A DNA stretch of 64,000 nucleotides from Methanoregula boonei 6A8. GTDB taxonomy: Archaea > Halobacteriota > Methanomicrobia > Methanomicrobiales > Methanospirillaceae. The translations under genes and the position numbers were made by a program. This document shows positions 25,487 through 34,340 of this stretch, in pieces. Numbering within the stretch: the first letter of the stretch is position 1; each line of letters starts with the position of its first letter. The notes under the pieces were generated by a model that saw only the letters and a program-made list of their open reading frames with translations, ran no database searches and was not told where the DNA came from. The DNA lies in contig NC_009712.1 of assembly GCF_000017625.1 (NCBI RefSeq), positions 434,001-498,000 of the forward strand, given 5' to 3'.

Positions 25487-26206
25487 TTAAAATTTAAACA
25501 GCCCGCCTTTTTTCCCCTGTTTTCCTTTGCGACCGCTGGGTCCCTTGCTCTCCCCGGTGTCGTACGCAGAGCGGCGGCGTTCGGCCTCCTCGCGCAATTC
25601 ATCTGCTACCAGGGGGAGATGGGAATACTTTTTCTGTTGGCCAGAAGAGTGCTGGTCCTCACTCTCCCCTTTGGCCGGTTTGGGGCGGGGGACTCCCGCG
25701 GCAATACGTTCAAGATCGGTGAGCGGCCTCGGTTGCGGCTGAATCGGCAGAGGAGCCGAGACATCATAGAGCGGATCCCCGTCGGTCCACGGGTCCCACT
25801 CCTCAGAAACATCCGCAGGGACAGGACCAGGTTCGGGCTTGTGTCCTTTCCGTGACCTGACCACCACCGGCTCTGGTTCTGGCTCTGCCGCACCGGAAGA
25901 AATCGTACCTGCCCGGCTTTTGACCGGAACTGGCGGCCCAAAGGTTGCACCGCACCGGGTACAGAACTTTGACCGGGAGGACGGGGCTGGAGTTCCGCAC
26001 GAAGGGCAGACCTGTTTTGCCAGAGGAGCTCCACAGATATCGCAGAACTGCGCTTTTTTATCCGAGACAATGGCACCACACGATGGACAGACCGGCAGCC
26101 CCTGCGGTGTTACCGGTTCTTCGATGAGCGGTGCCCCGCACAGATCGCAGAACTTCGAATTGGTTTCCGGGGCGGGTGCTCCGCAGTTCCTGCATTTCCT
26201 GGCCAT
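25487..26206 (-). CDS. Protein with multiple zinc ribbons
   Basis: 239 residues. Three zinc ribbons in tandem: CRNCGAPAP..FCDLCG (5-23), CPSCGAIVS..FCDICG (40-59) and CPSCGTPAP..FCTRCG (67-86). The rest is a Pro/Glu/Lys/Arg-rich low-complexity region that ends in GRKGKQGKKGG. There is no membrane helix. Such ribbon arrays usually mediate nucleic-acid or protein contacts; the role is unknown. Convergent with purQ, 70 nt apart. Confidence 0.75.
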   Translation of the reverse strand: MARKCRNCGAPAPETNSKFCDLCGAPLIEEPVTPQGLPVCPSCGAIVSDKKAQFCDICGAPLAKQVCPSCGTPAPSSRSKFCTRCGATFGPPVPVKSRAGTISSGAAEPEPEPVVVRSRKGHKPEPGPVPADVSEEWDPWTDGDPLYDVSAPLPIQPQPRPLTDLERIAAGVPRPKPAKGESEDQHSSGQQKKYSHLPLVADELREEAERRRSAYDTGESKGPSGRKGKQGKKGGLFKF

Positions 26207-26474
26207 GATCTTCTAAGAAATTACCTGCCGGTTTGCCATAAATACTCTGGTCCAGTCGTGTCCGGTGCAATTGCTGTTTTCAGATTTTGTGACGGTGCAT
26301 TCCCCGTTCTACCAGGGACAGACGCTGGTTACACCAATAGTTATTATAAATCTACCGGCGGTTTATTTTGCGTACGGGCCGGATATCTATCTTCCGGAAA
26401 GTCCTTTGGCAACGGGGCAGTTGAAGTGCAAAAGCAGATCTTTTTTCTCTTTTGGCTGTCCATATGCGAATGTG

Positions 26475-26786
26475 ATGCAGTTACCGGATGACGAATTAAC
26501 CCGGGAATTCTCGGATGTTCTGCATGTGCGCGAGCTTGTTGGAGTCTATGCTCTAGATATAAAGGATGTTGAAGTTCCTCTCAGGATCAAGATCCTGCGC
26601 TCGGGCAGTGTGTATTATGGAATTGCCAGCCTTGCCGTGCGGGAGAAAGGCGCAAACGATTATTATCGTGACTCGGGGACCTATCCTTCAAAAGAAGCCG
26701 CGCTGAATGGCGCTGTTGCGGGATTTTTCCTGCACTTAAAGCCGGGCGCTTCGATCCGGGAGATCAAGAACTGGAGTGTCTTTTGA
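26475..26786 (+). CDS. Unknown small protein
   Basis: 103 residues if translation starts at the ATG at 26475 (MQLPDDELTREF); the frame is open upstream to 26265, where the encoded sequence looks non-coding (GQLKCKSRSFFSFG). The later part (VPLRIKILRSGSVYYGIASLAVREKGANDYY followed by EAALNGAVAGFF) looks like a compact alpha-beta protein. A TATA-like stretch (TTATTATAAAT near 26340) is too far upstream for a leaderless start. I recognise no family. The 268 nt upstream, back to the zinc-ribbon gene, holds nothing else I can name. Confidence 0.5.
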   Translation: MQLPDDELTREFSDVLHVRELVGVYALDIKDVEVPLRIKILRSGSVYYGIASLAVREKGANDYYRDSGTYPSKEAALNGAVAGFFLHLKPGASIREIKNWSVF

Positions 26787-26847
26787 TTCTTTCCTTTTAT
26801 GTATGCCGGCTATTCAGCACGGTTTACCGTTGAACGGATAAAAAAAG

Positions 26848-27774
26848 TTAGATGTAGGGGTTCCGGAGAGCCTTGCCCACACCAAAGGTCTTGCGTGCCT
26901 CGAGCGTGTTCTTGTTCTTTGTGATCTTCTCGTTTGCGAGCTTGGTCACAAGTTCAAGGCCGGGCTTGACCTTCTCGATCGGCTGGGTCTCGAAGACGCC
27001 GTCTGCGATTGCCTTTGCCCAGACTGCCTCACCGATCTTTGACCTGACAAAGATCGTGGACCAGCCGTCGGGGCTGCCGACTGAACCGGTGGAGATGTCG
27101 CCGAGGTTTGCAACGTAGTCGAGGCAAACGTGGCAACCGGGCTGCTCGTACTTGTGGGTCACCTTGAGTGGCAGCTGAACGACCTGTCCGCGCTTGCCGT
27201 AGACCCAGAACTTGCCCTTTCCGATCTCCATCTTCTTGACCGACTCGAGCTTCATTGCCGCGTGGTCTTCCACGAGCTGGAGGATGCTTTGGTACGGGAA
27301 GTTCTCCATGCAGAAGATACCTACTGCAAGGGCAATGCTTGCGCCAACGTCACGCATGCCGACCGGGTACAGCTGGGCTTTGCGGACTGCCTGCATCTGG
27401 CAGGGGGTGCCGACAATACCGATCTTGTCCAGACCGAAGCTGCGGGTTGCTTCCTTTAAGAGCGCAATGTTCGGGCTGATGTTGTACTTGGTTCCGGCCG
27501 CTGCAAGCAGCTCAGCCTTGGTGTTGACGATTGCCGGGATTGGTCTCCAGGGCTCGATCATATCGAGGTTTGAGCTGTCCTGAATACACTTGGACGGGTA
27601 TTTTGCGTAGAATTCCTTGTTTGCCGCAACAATAGCGCCGTCGATAATTCCCGTGTCGAGTGCATAGCCGAACAGGGACGTTACAATGCCGCCATCCTGG
27701 GCGTATTTGAGAACCTCCTTGTCGGTGCTCCGGGCTGAGACGCATGATTTGTATTTACCGAGTTCTGCTCCCAT
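26848..27774 (-). CDS. frhB: F420-reducing hydrogenase subunit beta (FrhB)
   Basis: 308 residues from the ATG at 27774, with AAGGTGA just upstream; a GTG at 27789 overlaps the frhG stop and is less likely. FrhB binds FAD and F420 and transfers electrons from the FeS chain to F420. Family hallmarks: KSCVSARSTD, AQDGGIVTSLFGYALD, GTPCQMQAVRKAQLYP, GIFCMENF and the cluster-binding YEQPGCHVCLDYVANLGDISTGSVGSPDGW. Last gene of frhADGB, 11 nt after frhG. The reduced F420 feeds the CO2-reduction pathway. Confidence 0.96.
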   Translation of the reverse strand: MGAELGKYKSCVSARSTDKEVLKYAQDGGIVTSLFGYALDTGIIDGAIVAANKEFYAKYPSKCIQDSSNLDMIEPWRPIPAIVNTKAELLAAAGTKYNISPNIALLKEATRSFGLDKIGIVGTPCQMQAVRKAQLYPVGMRDVGASIALAVGIFCMENFPYQSILQLVEDHAAMKLESVKKMEIGKGKFWVYGKRGQVVQLPLKVTHKYEQPGCHVCLDYVANLGDISTGSVGSPDGWSTIFVRSKIGEAVWAKAIADGVFETQPIEKVKPGLELVTKLANEKITKNKNTLEARKTFGVGKALRNPYI

Positions 27775-27785
27775 TTCAATCACCT

Positions 27786-28661
27786 TCACTGGAGTGCCGC
27801 CATAATGGCCTCGTTGATCGCCTCGTACTCACTGATAACATCAGTGTTGAAGAACCCTCTCGGGCACTGCGCAGAGCAGGCACCGCACTTAATGCACAGG
27901 TCGCGCTCGAGCTGGGGCTTGCCGTACTCCATGGTAATGGCGTTGACCGGGCAGGCTGCCGCACAGCTGCCGCATCCCATGCAGAGGCCCTGGTTGATCA
28001 CGCTGGTCATGATGTCGCAGGCGCATGCTTCGCAGCCTCCGGCGAGCTTCATGAGCGGGGTCAGGTAGGCAGTTGCGAGGTCTTTTTGTTCTTTGGTTCC
28101 CTTGAGGAGCAGGTATGCCATGACCGCGACGTTCCGGATCATCTGGGGCGTGGGTGCGCATCCGGGGATGAACACATCGACCTTGATCAGGTCGCCGATC
28201 GGCAGGAATGCCTCGTGAGCCGGCTGGTTCTGCTGGCCGCCGCGGCAAAACCGCGTGATGTTGCCATAGCAGGCGCAGCCGCCGAGGGCGACAACCACTG
28301 CGGACTTCTCACGGGTCTCCTTGATCTCTTCTACTGCGAGTTTGTCGTTAATACAGACTGATCCCTCAACGAACGAGACATCAACCTTCTGGATGTGCCT
28401 GACATCTGCAAGGGTCGGCATATATTTCAGGTCGACATATCTGTCGAGGAGTGTTAATAATCCGGCATAGTTGTCTGCGAGTGCCACAGTGCAACCGGTA
28501 CACCCACTCAGGTGTGTGTAACCTACTGTAATCTTATCTGCCACAGGCTTAACCTCCTTTTTGGTTTCTGATGGTTTTGGTACTTCAGCGCTCTTGGTGG
28601 CCACAGGTTTCTGCGGCTCCGCGCTGGCTTCCTTCTTTTTGAAGATTGATAGTAGTCCCAT
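27786..28661 (-). CDS. frhG: F420-reducing hydrogenase subunit gamma (FrhG)
   Basis: 291 residues from the ATG at 28661 (MGLLSIFKKKEAS). A charged, Lys/Glu/Pro-rich extension of about 40 residues precedes the [NiFe] small-subunit core. The proximal-cluster motif is SGCTGC (C54, C57), with other ligands in GGCACYG and IPGCAP. Two ferredoxin clusters follow at the C-terminus (CMGCGSCAAACP and CIKCGACSAQCP). The start overlaps the end of frhD by 77 nt. FrhG carries electrons from the Ni site in FrhA to FAD in FrhB. See findings for the cysteine at the position where the characterised Methanothermobacter enzyme uses aspartate. Confidence 0.95.
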   Translation of the reverse strand: MGLLSIFKKKEASAEPQKPVATKSAEVPKPSETKKEVKPVADKITVGYTHLSGCTGCTVALADNYAGLLTLLDRYVDLKYMPTLADVRHIQKVDVSFVEGSVCINDKLAVEEIKETREKSAVVVALGGCACYGNITRFCRGGQQNQPAHEAFLPIGDLIKVDVFIPGCAPTPQMIRNVAVMAYLLLKGTKEQKDLATAYLTPLMKLAGGCEACACDIMTSVINQGLCMGCGSCAAACPVNAITMEYGKPQLERDLCIKCGACSAQCPRGFFNTDVISEYEAINEAIMAALQ

Positions 28662-29130
28662 AATCCACCCCAATCGTTTCGAGTATAACCTGAATTGCCT
28701 TCGGGATCGCGTTTTTCACATCTTCGGAAAGCCCGATTTCAACATCTGCATCTCCTTTTTTGATAGCCTTTGCCGGCTGGCACATGACAACCGTTGTATC
28801 AATTTTTGCACTGATACGACAGAGCTGATCTACGCCGTCCCATGAATGGGGGTCAATGTATGCACCCGGCTTAAGGGTATCCCCGGAGATTTTCGAGATT
28901 GAACCCGGCTTTGCATTGAAATCTGATATATCAACAACAACGAGTTTCTTTGTCACTTCGGGATCAAGGAAATTAAAAATAAAGTGCGGGGCTCCTGCGC
29001 CACCGTCCTGTATTGTTACATTGTCGGGAAGTATGAGCTTCTCCATTTCCTCAATTACCGCAGGACCAAAACCGTCATCGCCGAACAGGGGATTTCCACA
29101 CCCTACTATGACGATCTCCGACTGCATCAT
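28585..29130 (-). CDS. frhD: F420 hydrogenase maturation endopeptidase (FrhD)
   Basis: 181 residues. HybD/HycI-type hydrogenase maturation protease: VGCGNPLFGDDGFGPAVIEEM with the first metal-binding acid, VVVDISDFNAKPG, and DPHSWDG with the later histidine. It removes the C-terminal tail of FrhA after nickel insertion. The usual family length is about 150-165; here the last 20 or so residues (NLQKEGSQRGAAETCGHQER) run into the start of frhG in another frame. It starts 10 nt after the frhA stop with two adjacent ATGs. Confidence 0.93.
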   Translation of the reverse strand: MMQSEIVIVGCGNPLFGDDGFGPAVIEEMEKLILPDNVTIQDGGAGAPHFIFNFLDPEVTKKLVVVDISDFNAKPGSISKISGDTLKPGAYIDPHSWDGVDQLCRISAKIDTTVVMCQPAKAIKKGDADVEIGLSEDVKNAIPKAIQVILETIGVDYGTTINLQKEGSQRGAAETCGHQER

Positions 29131-29140
29131 CAGGTGACAC

Positions 29141-30508
29141 TCACTGGATGAGCTTCTGAGCCACTACTTTGTTGTCTTCATCCAGTACGATCATGTGGGT
29201 TGCACATGATACACAGGGGTCGTACCCGCGCATGATGACTTCGGCAAGCTGCCAAGGTGCGCCGGTGAGGGCTGCACTGCAGGTTGCAAAGTTCCATGTG
29301 GTCGGTACGAGCATGCTGAAGTACTGGACCTTCCAGTCCTTGACACGGGCAATGTGTGCATCGCAGCCGCGGGGTGCCTCGTTGGTTGCCCAGCCAAGGG
29401 ATCCGTCGCCATCGGGGATAAAGTCTGCAACAACCTTTCCGCAGGTGTCGAGTGCATCGATCTGATCGATCATCTCGTACAGGCTGTCAGTGTACTCCAT
29501 CTCACGGGCAATATTCTGGCCTACTGTGCCCTTCTCATCGTAGTTCTTGTAGGTCGCAAGACGGGCACGCGGACCGACTTCTACCGGCTGGCCATCGTAC
29601 ATCGGGATGCCGGTGCAGGCCTCCATCTGGGGGTTGACCTTGGTGCCAATCTTGGTGGTTCCGCCAACGGGGTACCGTGGCTCTTCGAGCGAAACTTCCA
29701 TCTCGCCCATGTACCAGTCCCATGGCCGGACTTCCTTGAACCGGTTGATGTCCCATGTGGGGCATTCGTCAAGGCTCGAGCTGCCATAGAATGCATGGGT
29801 TGCCATGTAGCCCTGATTATGGTACCCGAGGGTCTTGGGCAGGGGAACCTTCATGCCGCCAACATCGACGGATTCGCGTGCCTGGTAGTTCCTCAGGACT
29901 GCGATCATGAAGTCCATCTGGGCCTTGGCAAGGACAAGTCCTTCCTTGGCGAGGTCGTACATCTTGGTCTTGGCCTGCTCGGAGCAGTTGCGGTACATAC
30001 CACCGATACGGGTGTTTCTCGGGTGGATGCAGTCGCCGCCAGCAATCTGGCCAATGGTCTGTCCGATCTCACGGAGGCGCTGGATGCGCTTTGCAACGGT
30101 GCGCACCGGCTCTTCTGCCGTGAACGGGTTGATCTTGGTCTCGGTACCCGGGATATACAGATCGGGCAGGATCAGGATATCGTGCAGCGCAATGCTGTGC
30201 AGCCGGTTTGCGAGCTGCAGGATATTACGGAGCGCCTTTGCATCCTTGGGGATCTCGCACTTGATCGATGCTTCCATCGCTTCGGTAGCCGCAAGGTTGT
30301 GGGCTATCGGGCAGATACCACAGACACGGGATGCGATCTTCGGCACCTGTTCGGGGGTCTTGCCGACGGCAAGCTTCTCTACGCCCCTCACCGGGGTAAT
30401 GGAACACCAGTTACCCGTCTCAATGATGCCCTGGTCGTTAACCTTCAAGACCATCTTGGAGTGTCCCTCATGTCTTGTGGTTGGGGAAATCTCTACAACT
30501 TTCGACAA
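29141..30508 (-). CDS. frhA: F420-reducing hydrogenase subunit alpha (FrhA)
   Basis: 455 residues. [NiFe]-hydrogenase large subunit: the N-terminal ligands are in RVCGICPIAHN (C63, C66) and the C-terminal ligands in DPCVSCATH (C432, C435, with H438). A tail of 17 residues after H438 is the expected substrate of FrhD. The start is TTG at 30508 with GAGGCGAT about 8 nt upstream; no in-frame ATG or GTG lies near, and the product MSKVVEISPTTRHEGH matches the family start. First gene of the operon. A promoter with two palindromes lies upstream (30574-30637). Confidence 0.96.
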   Translation of the reverse strand: MSKVVEISPTTRHEGHSKMVLKVNDQGIIETGNWCSITPVRGVEKLAVGKTPEQVPKIASRVCGICPIAHNLAATEAMEASIKCEIPKDAKALRNILQLANRLHSIALHDILILPDLYIPGTETKINPFTAEEPVRTVAKRIQRLREIGQTIGQIAGGDCIHPRNTRIGGMYRNCSEQAKTKMYDLAKEGLVLAKAQMDFMIAVLRNYQARESVDVGGMKVPLPKTLGYHNQGYMATHAFYGSSSLDECPTWDINRFKEVRPWDWYMGEMEVSLEEPRYPVGGTTKIGTKVNPQMEACTGIPMYDGQPVEVGPRARLATYKNYDEKGTVGQNIAREMEYTDSLYEMIDQIDALDTCGKVVADFIPDGDGSLGWATNEAPRGCDAHIARVKDWKVQYFSMLVPTTWNFATCSAALTGAPWQLAEVIMRGYDPCVSCATHMIVLDEDNKVVAQKLIQ

Positions 30509-30573
30509 TATTATCGCCTCATGTTATGTTGCGTTGTTCGAATTGCGGTACAAAATTGCTCTATACATCTCTC

Positions 30574-30585
30574 ATCTCTAGAGAT
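30574..30585. promoter_or_regulatory. Perfect 12-bp palindrome in the frh leader
   Basis: ATCTCTAGAGAT is a perfect inverted repeat in the 5' leader of frhA, about 20-30 nt downstream of the predicted transcription start. It could bind a dimeric regulator. Function is inferred only from symmetry and position. Confidence 0.4.
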
Positions 30586-30592
30586 AATTGAC

Positions 30593-30637
30593 CGTACAAA
30601 GTACGTTCAACTGTATCTACAACGAACCATTTTATAA
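30593..30637 (-). promoter_or_regulatory. frh promoter: TATA box and operator-like palindrome at the start site
   Basis: Reading the minus strand, TTATAAAAT (30637-30629) is a good archaeal TATA box with an A-rich BRE-like stretch before it. The start is predicted near 30607, about 100 nt ahead of frhA. The palindrome CGTAC-AAA-GTACG (30593-30605) falls directly on the initially transcribed bases, where a bound repressor would block transcription. The hydrogenase operon is a plausible target of regulation by hydrogen supply. Confidence 0.5.
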
Positions 30638-30639
30638 CG

Positions 30640-30808
30640 TTTTTTGTTTTAATTTCCCGGTACCGAAAACGGAGATCAAAGGGAGAATTGGCAATTAAAA
30701 TAAAAAAGAGACAAAAAATGCCGGTTTTTCTTTGTCGCGCAGGAAGGCCGGGAATATCTGCGATCCTGTTTTATCTCAGGGCCATTTTATTCATTTCTTT
30801 TGTATTTT
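30640..30808. other. Spacer between the frh promoter and the mptA end
   Basis: This part of the 300-nt gap holds A-rich runs and no open frame or hairpin that I can support. It would contain the 3' end of the mptA transcript and the upstream region of the frh promoter. Confidence 0.3.
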
Positions 30809-31789
30809 TCAGCAGGATGTTTTGTGATCGCCGTTGAGTTCATCCTGCAATTCTGCAAGCGTTGCCCTCCGTTCAGCGTACGCGTCATGCTGGTGGATGC
30901 TTTCTTCATTTGTCTGTTTGATGGTGACAACGGCATCTCCCGGCAGGTAATCAAACCCGCTCAGAACTTTCTTTGCCATTTCCCGGACGCAGTCTTCCAC
31001 AAATCGCGGATTTTTGTGCGCGGCAAGCACAACGGCACTTTCATCGCCGCGTTTAAGGAGCTCATAAATGCCGGCGCTCATGGATTCTTTGAGGATCCTG
31101 ATGATCTTTTCAAGGTCCACATGCTGGTCGTCATCGGTCTCGATGCAGAGGAAACCCCGGCCCCGCTGGTTGTGGGTGGCCATGGGAACTTCGGCAAAGA
31201 AGGCATCAATGGTCTTCTGGTCAATACCCAGCCCTTCAAGAACGTGGTTGGCCCGCTCCTTCATGATATTCTGCGCACAGGGGCAGGCGGTCATGCCGGT
31301 AACCTCGGCACCAATGCTCTTTCTTACAATGGGATCGCGGAAAGTTCTCTTTGCAATTGCCCGGGCATGGACCTTGACCACTTCGTGGCATGTTGTGTGG
31401 CTCACCGGTGTCTCGCGCTTGACCATGAACTCGCTGCGCATGAGTACTTCCGTGCGATCCGCATATTCATGCCGGTCAAGCAGCTTGCGTGCCACAGCAC
31501 TGCAAAGGTTCTCGATCTCGTTGACTTCGCCATCAATTGCCTGCTGGAGTACCTCATCGATCACCTCAAAGTTCCGTGAGAGGTTAGCACCTTTGAGGCT
31601 TCCGGGCAGATCCACATAAACATCGAAGTTCGAGATAAAAACAACCGGTCTTTTATCGGGGCGGGTAACCTCGACAAGTTTTTTTACATTTTTCACCCCG
31701 ACCCTGGTCAGGTTAATCCTTACATCGGGGGATGTTGCCTGAACGTCAGGCAGTTTCCCGCTGAACGGCTGTTCCGGGGCCTTATCCAC
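30809..31789 (-). CDS. mptA: GTP cyclohydrolase MptA (FolE2/GCYH-IB family)
   Basis: 326 residues starting at GTG with AGGT 5-6 nt upstream. Family motifs: LPDVQATSPDVRINLTRVGVKNVKK, the catalytic-site glutamate in VNEIENLC, SHTTCHEVV, and GMTACPCAQNIM, which has the cysteine and other metal ligands of the archaeal enzyme. MptA is an Fe(II)-dependent enzyme that converts GTP to 7,8-dihydro-D-neopterin 2',3'-cyclic phosphate, the first step to methanopterin. It is upstream of the frh operon in the same direction but separated by 300 nt and its own promoter. Confidence 0.93.
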   Translation of the reverse strand: MDKAPEQPFSGKLPDVQATSPDVRINLTRVGVKNVKKLVEVTRPDKRPVVFISNFDVYVDLPGSLKGANLSRNFEVIDEVLQQAIDGEVNEIENLCSAVARKLLDRHEYADRTEVLMRSEFMVKRETPVSHTTCHEVVKVHARAIAKRTFRDPIVRKSIGAEVTGMTACPCAQNIMKERANHVLEGLGIDQKTIDAFFAEVPMATHNQRGRGFLCIETDDDQHVDLEKIIRILKESMSAGIYELLKRGDESAVVLAAHKNPRFVEDCVREMAKKVLSGFDYLPGDAVVTIKQTNEESIHQHDAYAERRATLAELQDELNGDHKTSC

Positions 31790-31901
31790 TGTTACCTGAT
31801 TAATAGGTCATCGCATCCCTGCTGGTTTTCGCAAGTGTGCTTCTTTAGTTTTTTCATATAATATTTATGTGCTTTGTTGCTGATATCAAAGGGATAAGCC
31901 T

Positions 31902-32891
31902 ATGATGAAAAAATACTATGAATCCGATGCCGATCTCTCGGTGCTCTCGGGCAAAAAAATTGCAGTGATCGGATACGGGTCACAGGGACGCGGGCAGTCG
32001 CTGAACTTACGGGACAGCGGCCTTGATGTAATCATCGGTCTGCGCAAGGGAAAGAGCTGGGATGCGGCCGCAAAGGACGGCATGAACGTCATGACCGTTG
32101 CCGAAGCGGCAAAGAAAGCAGATATCATCCAAATCCTCCTGCCGGACGAGCTCCAGGCAGCGGTCTACAAAAATGAGATCCTGCCCCACCTCTCCGAGAA
32201 CAAGGTCCTGATGTTCTCCCATGGGTTTAACATCCACTTCGGCCAGATCCAGCCGCCGGGCAATGTGGATGTGATCATGGTGGCCCCCAAGGGCCCCGGC
32301 TTCATGGTGCGCCGGCAGTACGAGGAGGGTAAGGGAGTCCCTGCACTCATCGCCATCCACCAAGACCACACGTGCAAAGCCCACAAGACAGCTCTTGCGT
32401 ATGCAAAGGGTATCGGCGCAACGCGTGCAGTCGTTCTCGAAACTACGTTCCGCGAGGAGACAGAGACCGATCTCTTCGGTGAACAGGCAGTGCTCTGCGG
32501 CGGAACTGCATCGCTTATCAAGGCGGGGTTCGAGACACTGGTCGATGCCGGGTATGCACCTGAGATGGCATATCTCGAAGTCTGCCACGAGCTCAAGCTG
32601 ATCGTTGACCTGATCTATGAGGGCGGGCTCACCAATATGCGCCAGTACGTGAGCAACACGGCGCAGTACGGCGATATGACCCGCGGACCCCGTGTCATCG
32701 GGCCGGAGGCCTACGAGGCAATGGAAGAGATCCTTGCCGAGATCCAGAGCGGCGAGTTTGCCAAGGAATGGATGCTTGAGAATATGGTTAACCGTCCGGT
32801 CTTTAATGCGCTCACGAAGGCTGATGAGGAACACCTCCTTGAGGAGACCGGAAAAGAAGTACGGGCAATGATGCCCCAGTTCAGGAAATAA
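31902..32891 (+). CDS. ilvC: Ketol-acid reductoisomerase (IlvC)
   Basis: 329 residues; the next codon is also ATG. Class I enzyme: NAD(P)-binding [44 protein letters not shown], the [14 protein letters not shown] block and the metal-binding [10 protein letters not shown] and [15 protein letters not shown]. It makes dihydroxy-isovalerate or dihydroxy-methylvalerate in valine and isoleucine synthesis. The other ilv genes are not in the window. Divergent from mptA, with AT-rich sequence (ATATAATATTTATG around 31858) that probably holds its promoter. Confidence 0.96.
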   Translation: MMKKYYESDADLSVLSGKKIAVIGYGSQGRGQSLNLRDSGLDVIIGLRKGKSWDAAAKDGMNVMTVAEAAKKADIIQILLPDELQAAVYKNEILPHLSENKVLMFSHGFNIHFGQIQPPGNVDVIMVAPKGPGFMVRRQYEEGKGVPALIAIHQDHTCKAHKTALAYAKGIGATRAVVLETTFREETETDLFGEQAVLCGGTASLIKAGFETLVDAGYAPEMAYLEVCHELKLIVDLIYEGGLTNMRQYVSNTAQYGDMTRGPRVIGPEAYEAMEEILAEIQSGEFAKEWMLENMVNRPVFNALTKADEEHLLEETGKEVRAMMPQFRK

Positions 32892-33001
32892 ATCCTCATT
32901 TTTCCCGGGTTCACGTTTGGATTTTACCCGACAATCCGTTTCATCCGTGCTGGATATTTGTATGAAAAGTTTTTGGGCATGGGGTACGTTCTATTACTCT
33001 T

Positions 33002-33493
33002 ATGAGGATCTGCATCATCTACCATTCAGAAACGGGCAATACCCGGCATGTGGCGCAGCATATAGCTTCGGTCATCCCGGACAGCCGCCTGGTCGAAGTA
33101 ACGGATCGCGCACAGCACATGGCACTGACCAGGTTTCTTGCGCAGTGCAAGGATGCACGCGGTGAGAATAAAACTGAGATCGAACCGTCCCACCTGAATG
33201 TGAGAGAATACGACCTTCTTGTGTTTGGATCCCCGGTCTGGGCATTCAAGCCAACGCCGGCCATTCATTCCATCATCGATGTGCTTGAGAACTGCGAAAA
33301 AAAACGGGCGGTTGCCTTTGTCACCTGCGGCGGCAGACCCGGCGGAAGCCGTGAGGTTTTCAAAAAATGGATCGAAGCACGGGGAATGAATTTTGCCGGG
33401 TTTACTTCCGTCAATGAGAAGGATATCGAGGACGCTGCTGCAAATGCCGAGCTGATCACTCTGGTCAAATCCGCAGTGCCAAAACTGGACTGA
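33002..33493 (+). CDS. Flavodoxin family protein
   Basis: 163 residues. The FMN phosphate loop is HSETGNTRHVAQHI near the N-terminus and the later loops include VFGSPVWAFKPTPA (about residue 75-88) and FVTCGGRPGGSREVF (about 106-120). The size and motif order match long-chain-like flavodoxins and NAD(P)H oxidoreductase-like flavodoxin folds. The start at 33002 leads directly into the first beta strand (MRICIIYHSETGNT). The electron partner is unknown. Confidence 0.88.
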   Translation: MRICIIYHSETGNTRHVAQHIASVIPDSRLVEVTDRAQHMALTRFLAQCKDARGENKTEIEPSHLNVREYDLLVFGSPVWAFKPTPAIHSIIDVLENCEKKRAVAFVTCGGRPGGSREVFKKWIEARGMNFAGFTSVNEKDIEDAAANAELITLVKSAVPKLD

Positions 33494-33574
33494 CGTACCA
33501 TTCAGGCAAATGCCCCGTTTTTTTGGATGCTGGGAAAGCCTTTTGCACCCTGGCATCCCTTATAATATACTGGT

Positions 33575-34189
33575 ATGACGGACTCCTACGAAAATCTCTT
33601 GAAAAAAGCCTATTCCCACATTTCTGAAAAAAGTGCCTCTTCGGAGCGCTTTGTGGTCCCTGAGGCCAAGGCTTACGTGGAAGGTAAGACCACGATCCTC
33701 GAGAATTTCGCAGAGATCGCTGACACCGTCCGTCGCGACAAGGATCACCTGATGAAGTATATGCTCGGTGAACTGGGAACCTCCGGCAAAATCGAGGGCA
33801 ACCGGGCGATCTTCAACGGGAAGTTCGAGATTTCCCAGATACGGATGATCATCAAGAGTTACGTGGATGATTACGTAATATGCTCTGAATGCGGCAAGCC
33901 GGACACCCGCCTGGTCAAGGACGACCGGGTTCTACTCCTCCGCTGCGATGCCTGCGGCGGTCACCGCCCGGTCCGGAAGCGTAAGGCAAGAACCGAACCG
34001 GCTTCGGAAAACCTTGAAGAGGGACAGGTTTTGGATGTCGAGATCCAGTCGCTCTCCAAGCGCGGCGATGGTGTCGTGAAGATGGGCCGTTACATCATGT
34101 ATGTCTCGAATGCAAAGCCCGGCCAGAGCGTAAAGATCAAGATCTCCCGCATATCTGGATCGATTGTCTTTACCGAAAGAGCGGAATAG
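33575..34189 (+). CDS. eif2b: Translation initiation factor aIF2 subunit beta with C-terminal TRAM domain
   Basis: 204 residues. Residues 1-140 form aIF2 beta: a helical start, the alpha-beta domain ([20 protein letters not shown]), then the zinc domain with CSECG and RCDACGG (about 103-130). Residues 148-202 are a TRAM domain ([34 protein letters not shown]-like sequence and [14 protein letters not shown]). Classic archaeal aIF2 beta is about 140 residues, so this is an extended version; similar fusions are known in methanogens. Part of the heterotrimer that delivers initiator tRNA. Confidence 0.92.
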   Translation: MTDSYENLLKKAYSHISEKSASSERFVVPEAKAYVEGKTTILENFAEIADTVRRDKDHLMKYMLGELGTSGKIEGNRAIFNGKFEISQIRMIIKSYVDDYVICSECGKPDTRLVKDDRVLLLRCDACGGHRPVRKRKARTEPASENLEEGQVLDVEIQSLSKRGDGVVKMGRYIMYVSNAKPGQSVKIKISRISGSIVFTERAE

Positions 34190-34340
34190 GGCAGTATTCC
34201 TATAACCGGCTTTTTTTTTTAAATTTCTGCCCGGCATCATCCCATTTTTTCGCGAGTCAGAAAAAGATAATCACAGTAATATATCTGCTTGTGCAGACCC
34301 ACTTCTAAAAAAAGTATGGAATGCAGATCTGTTACAGGAT

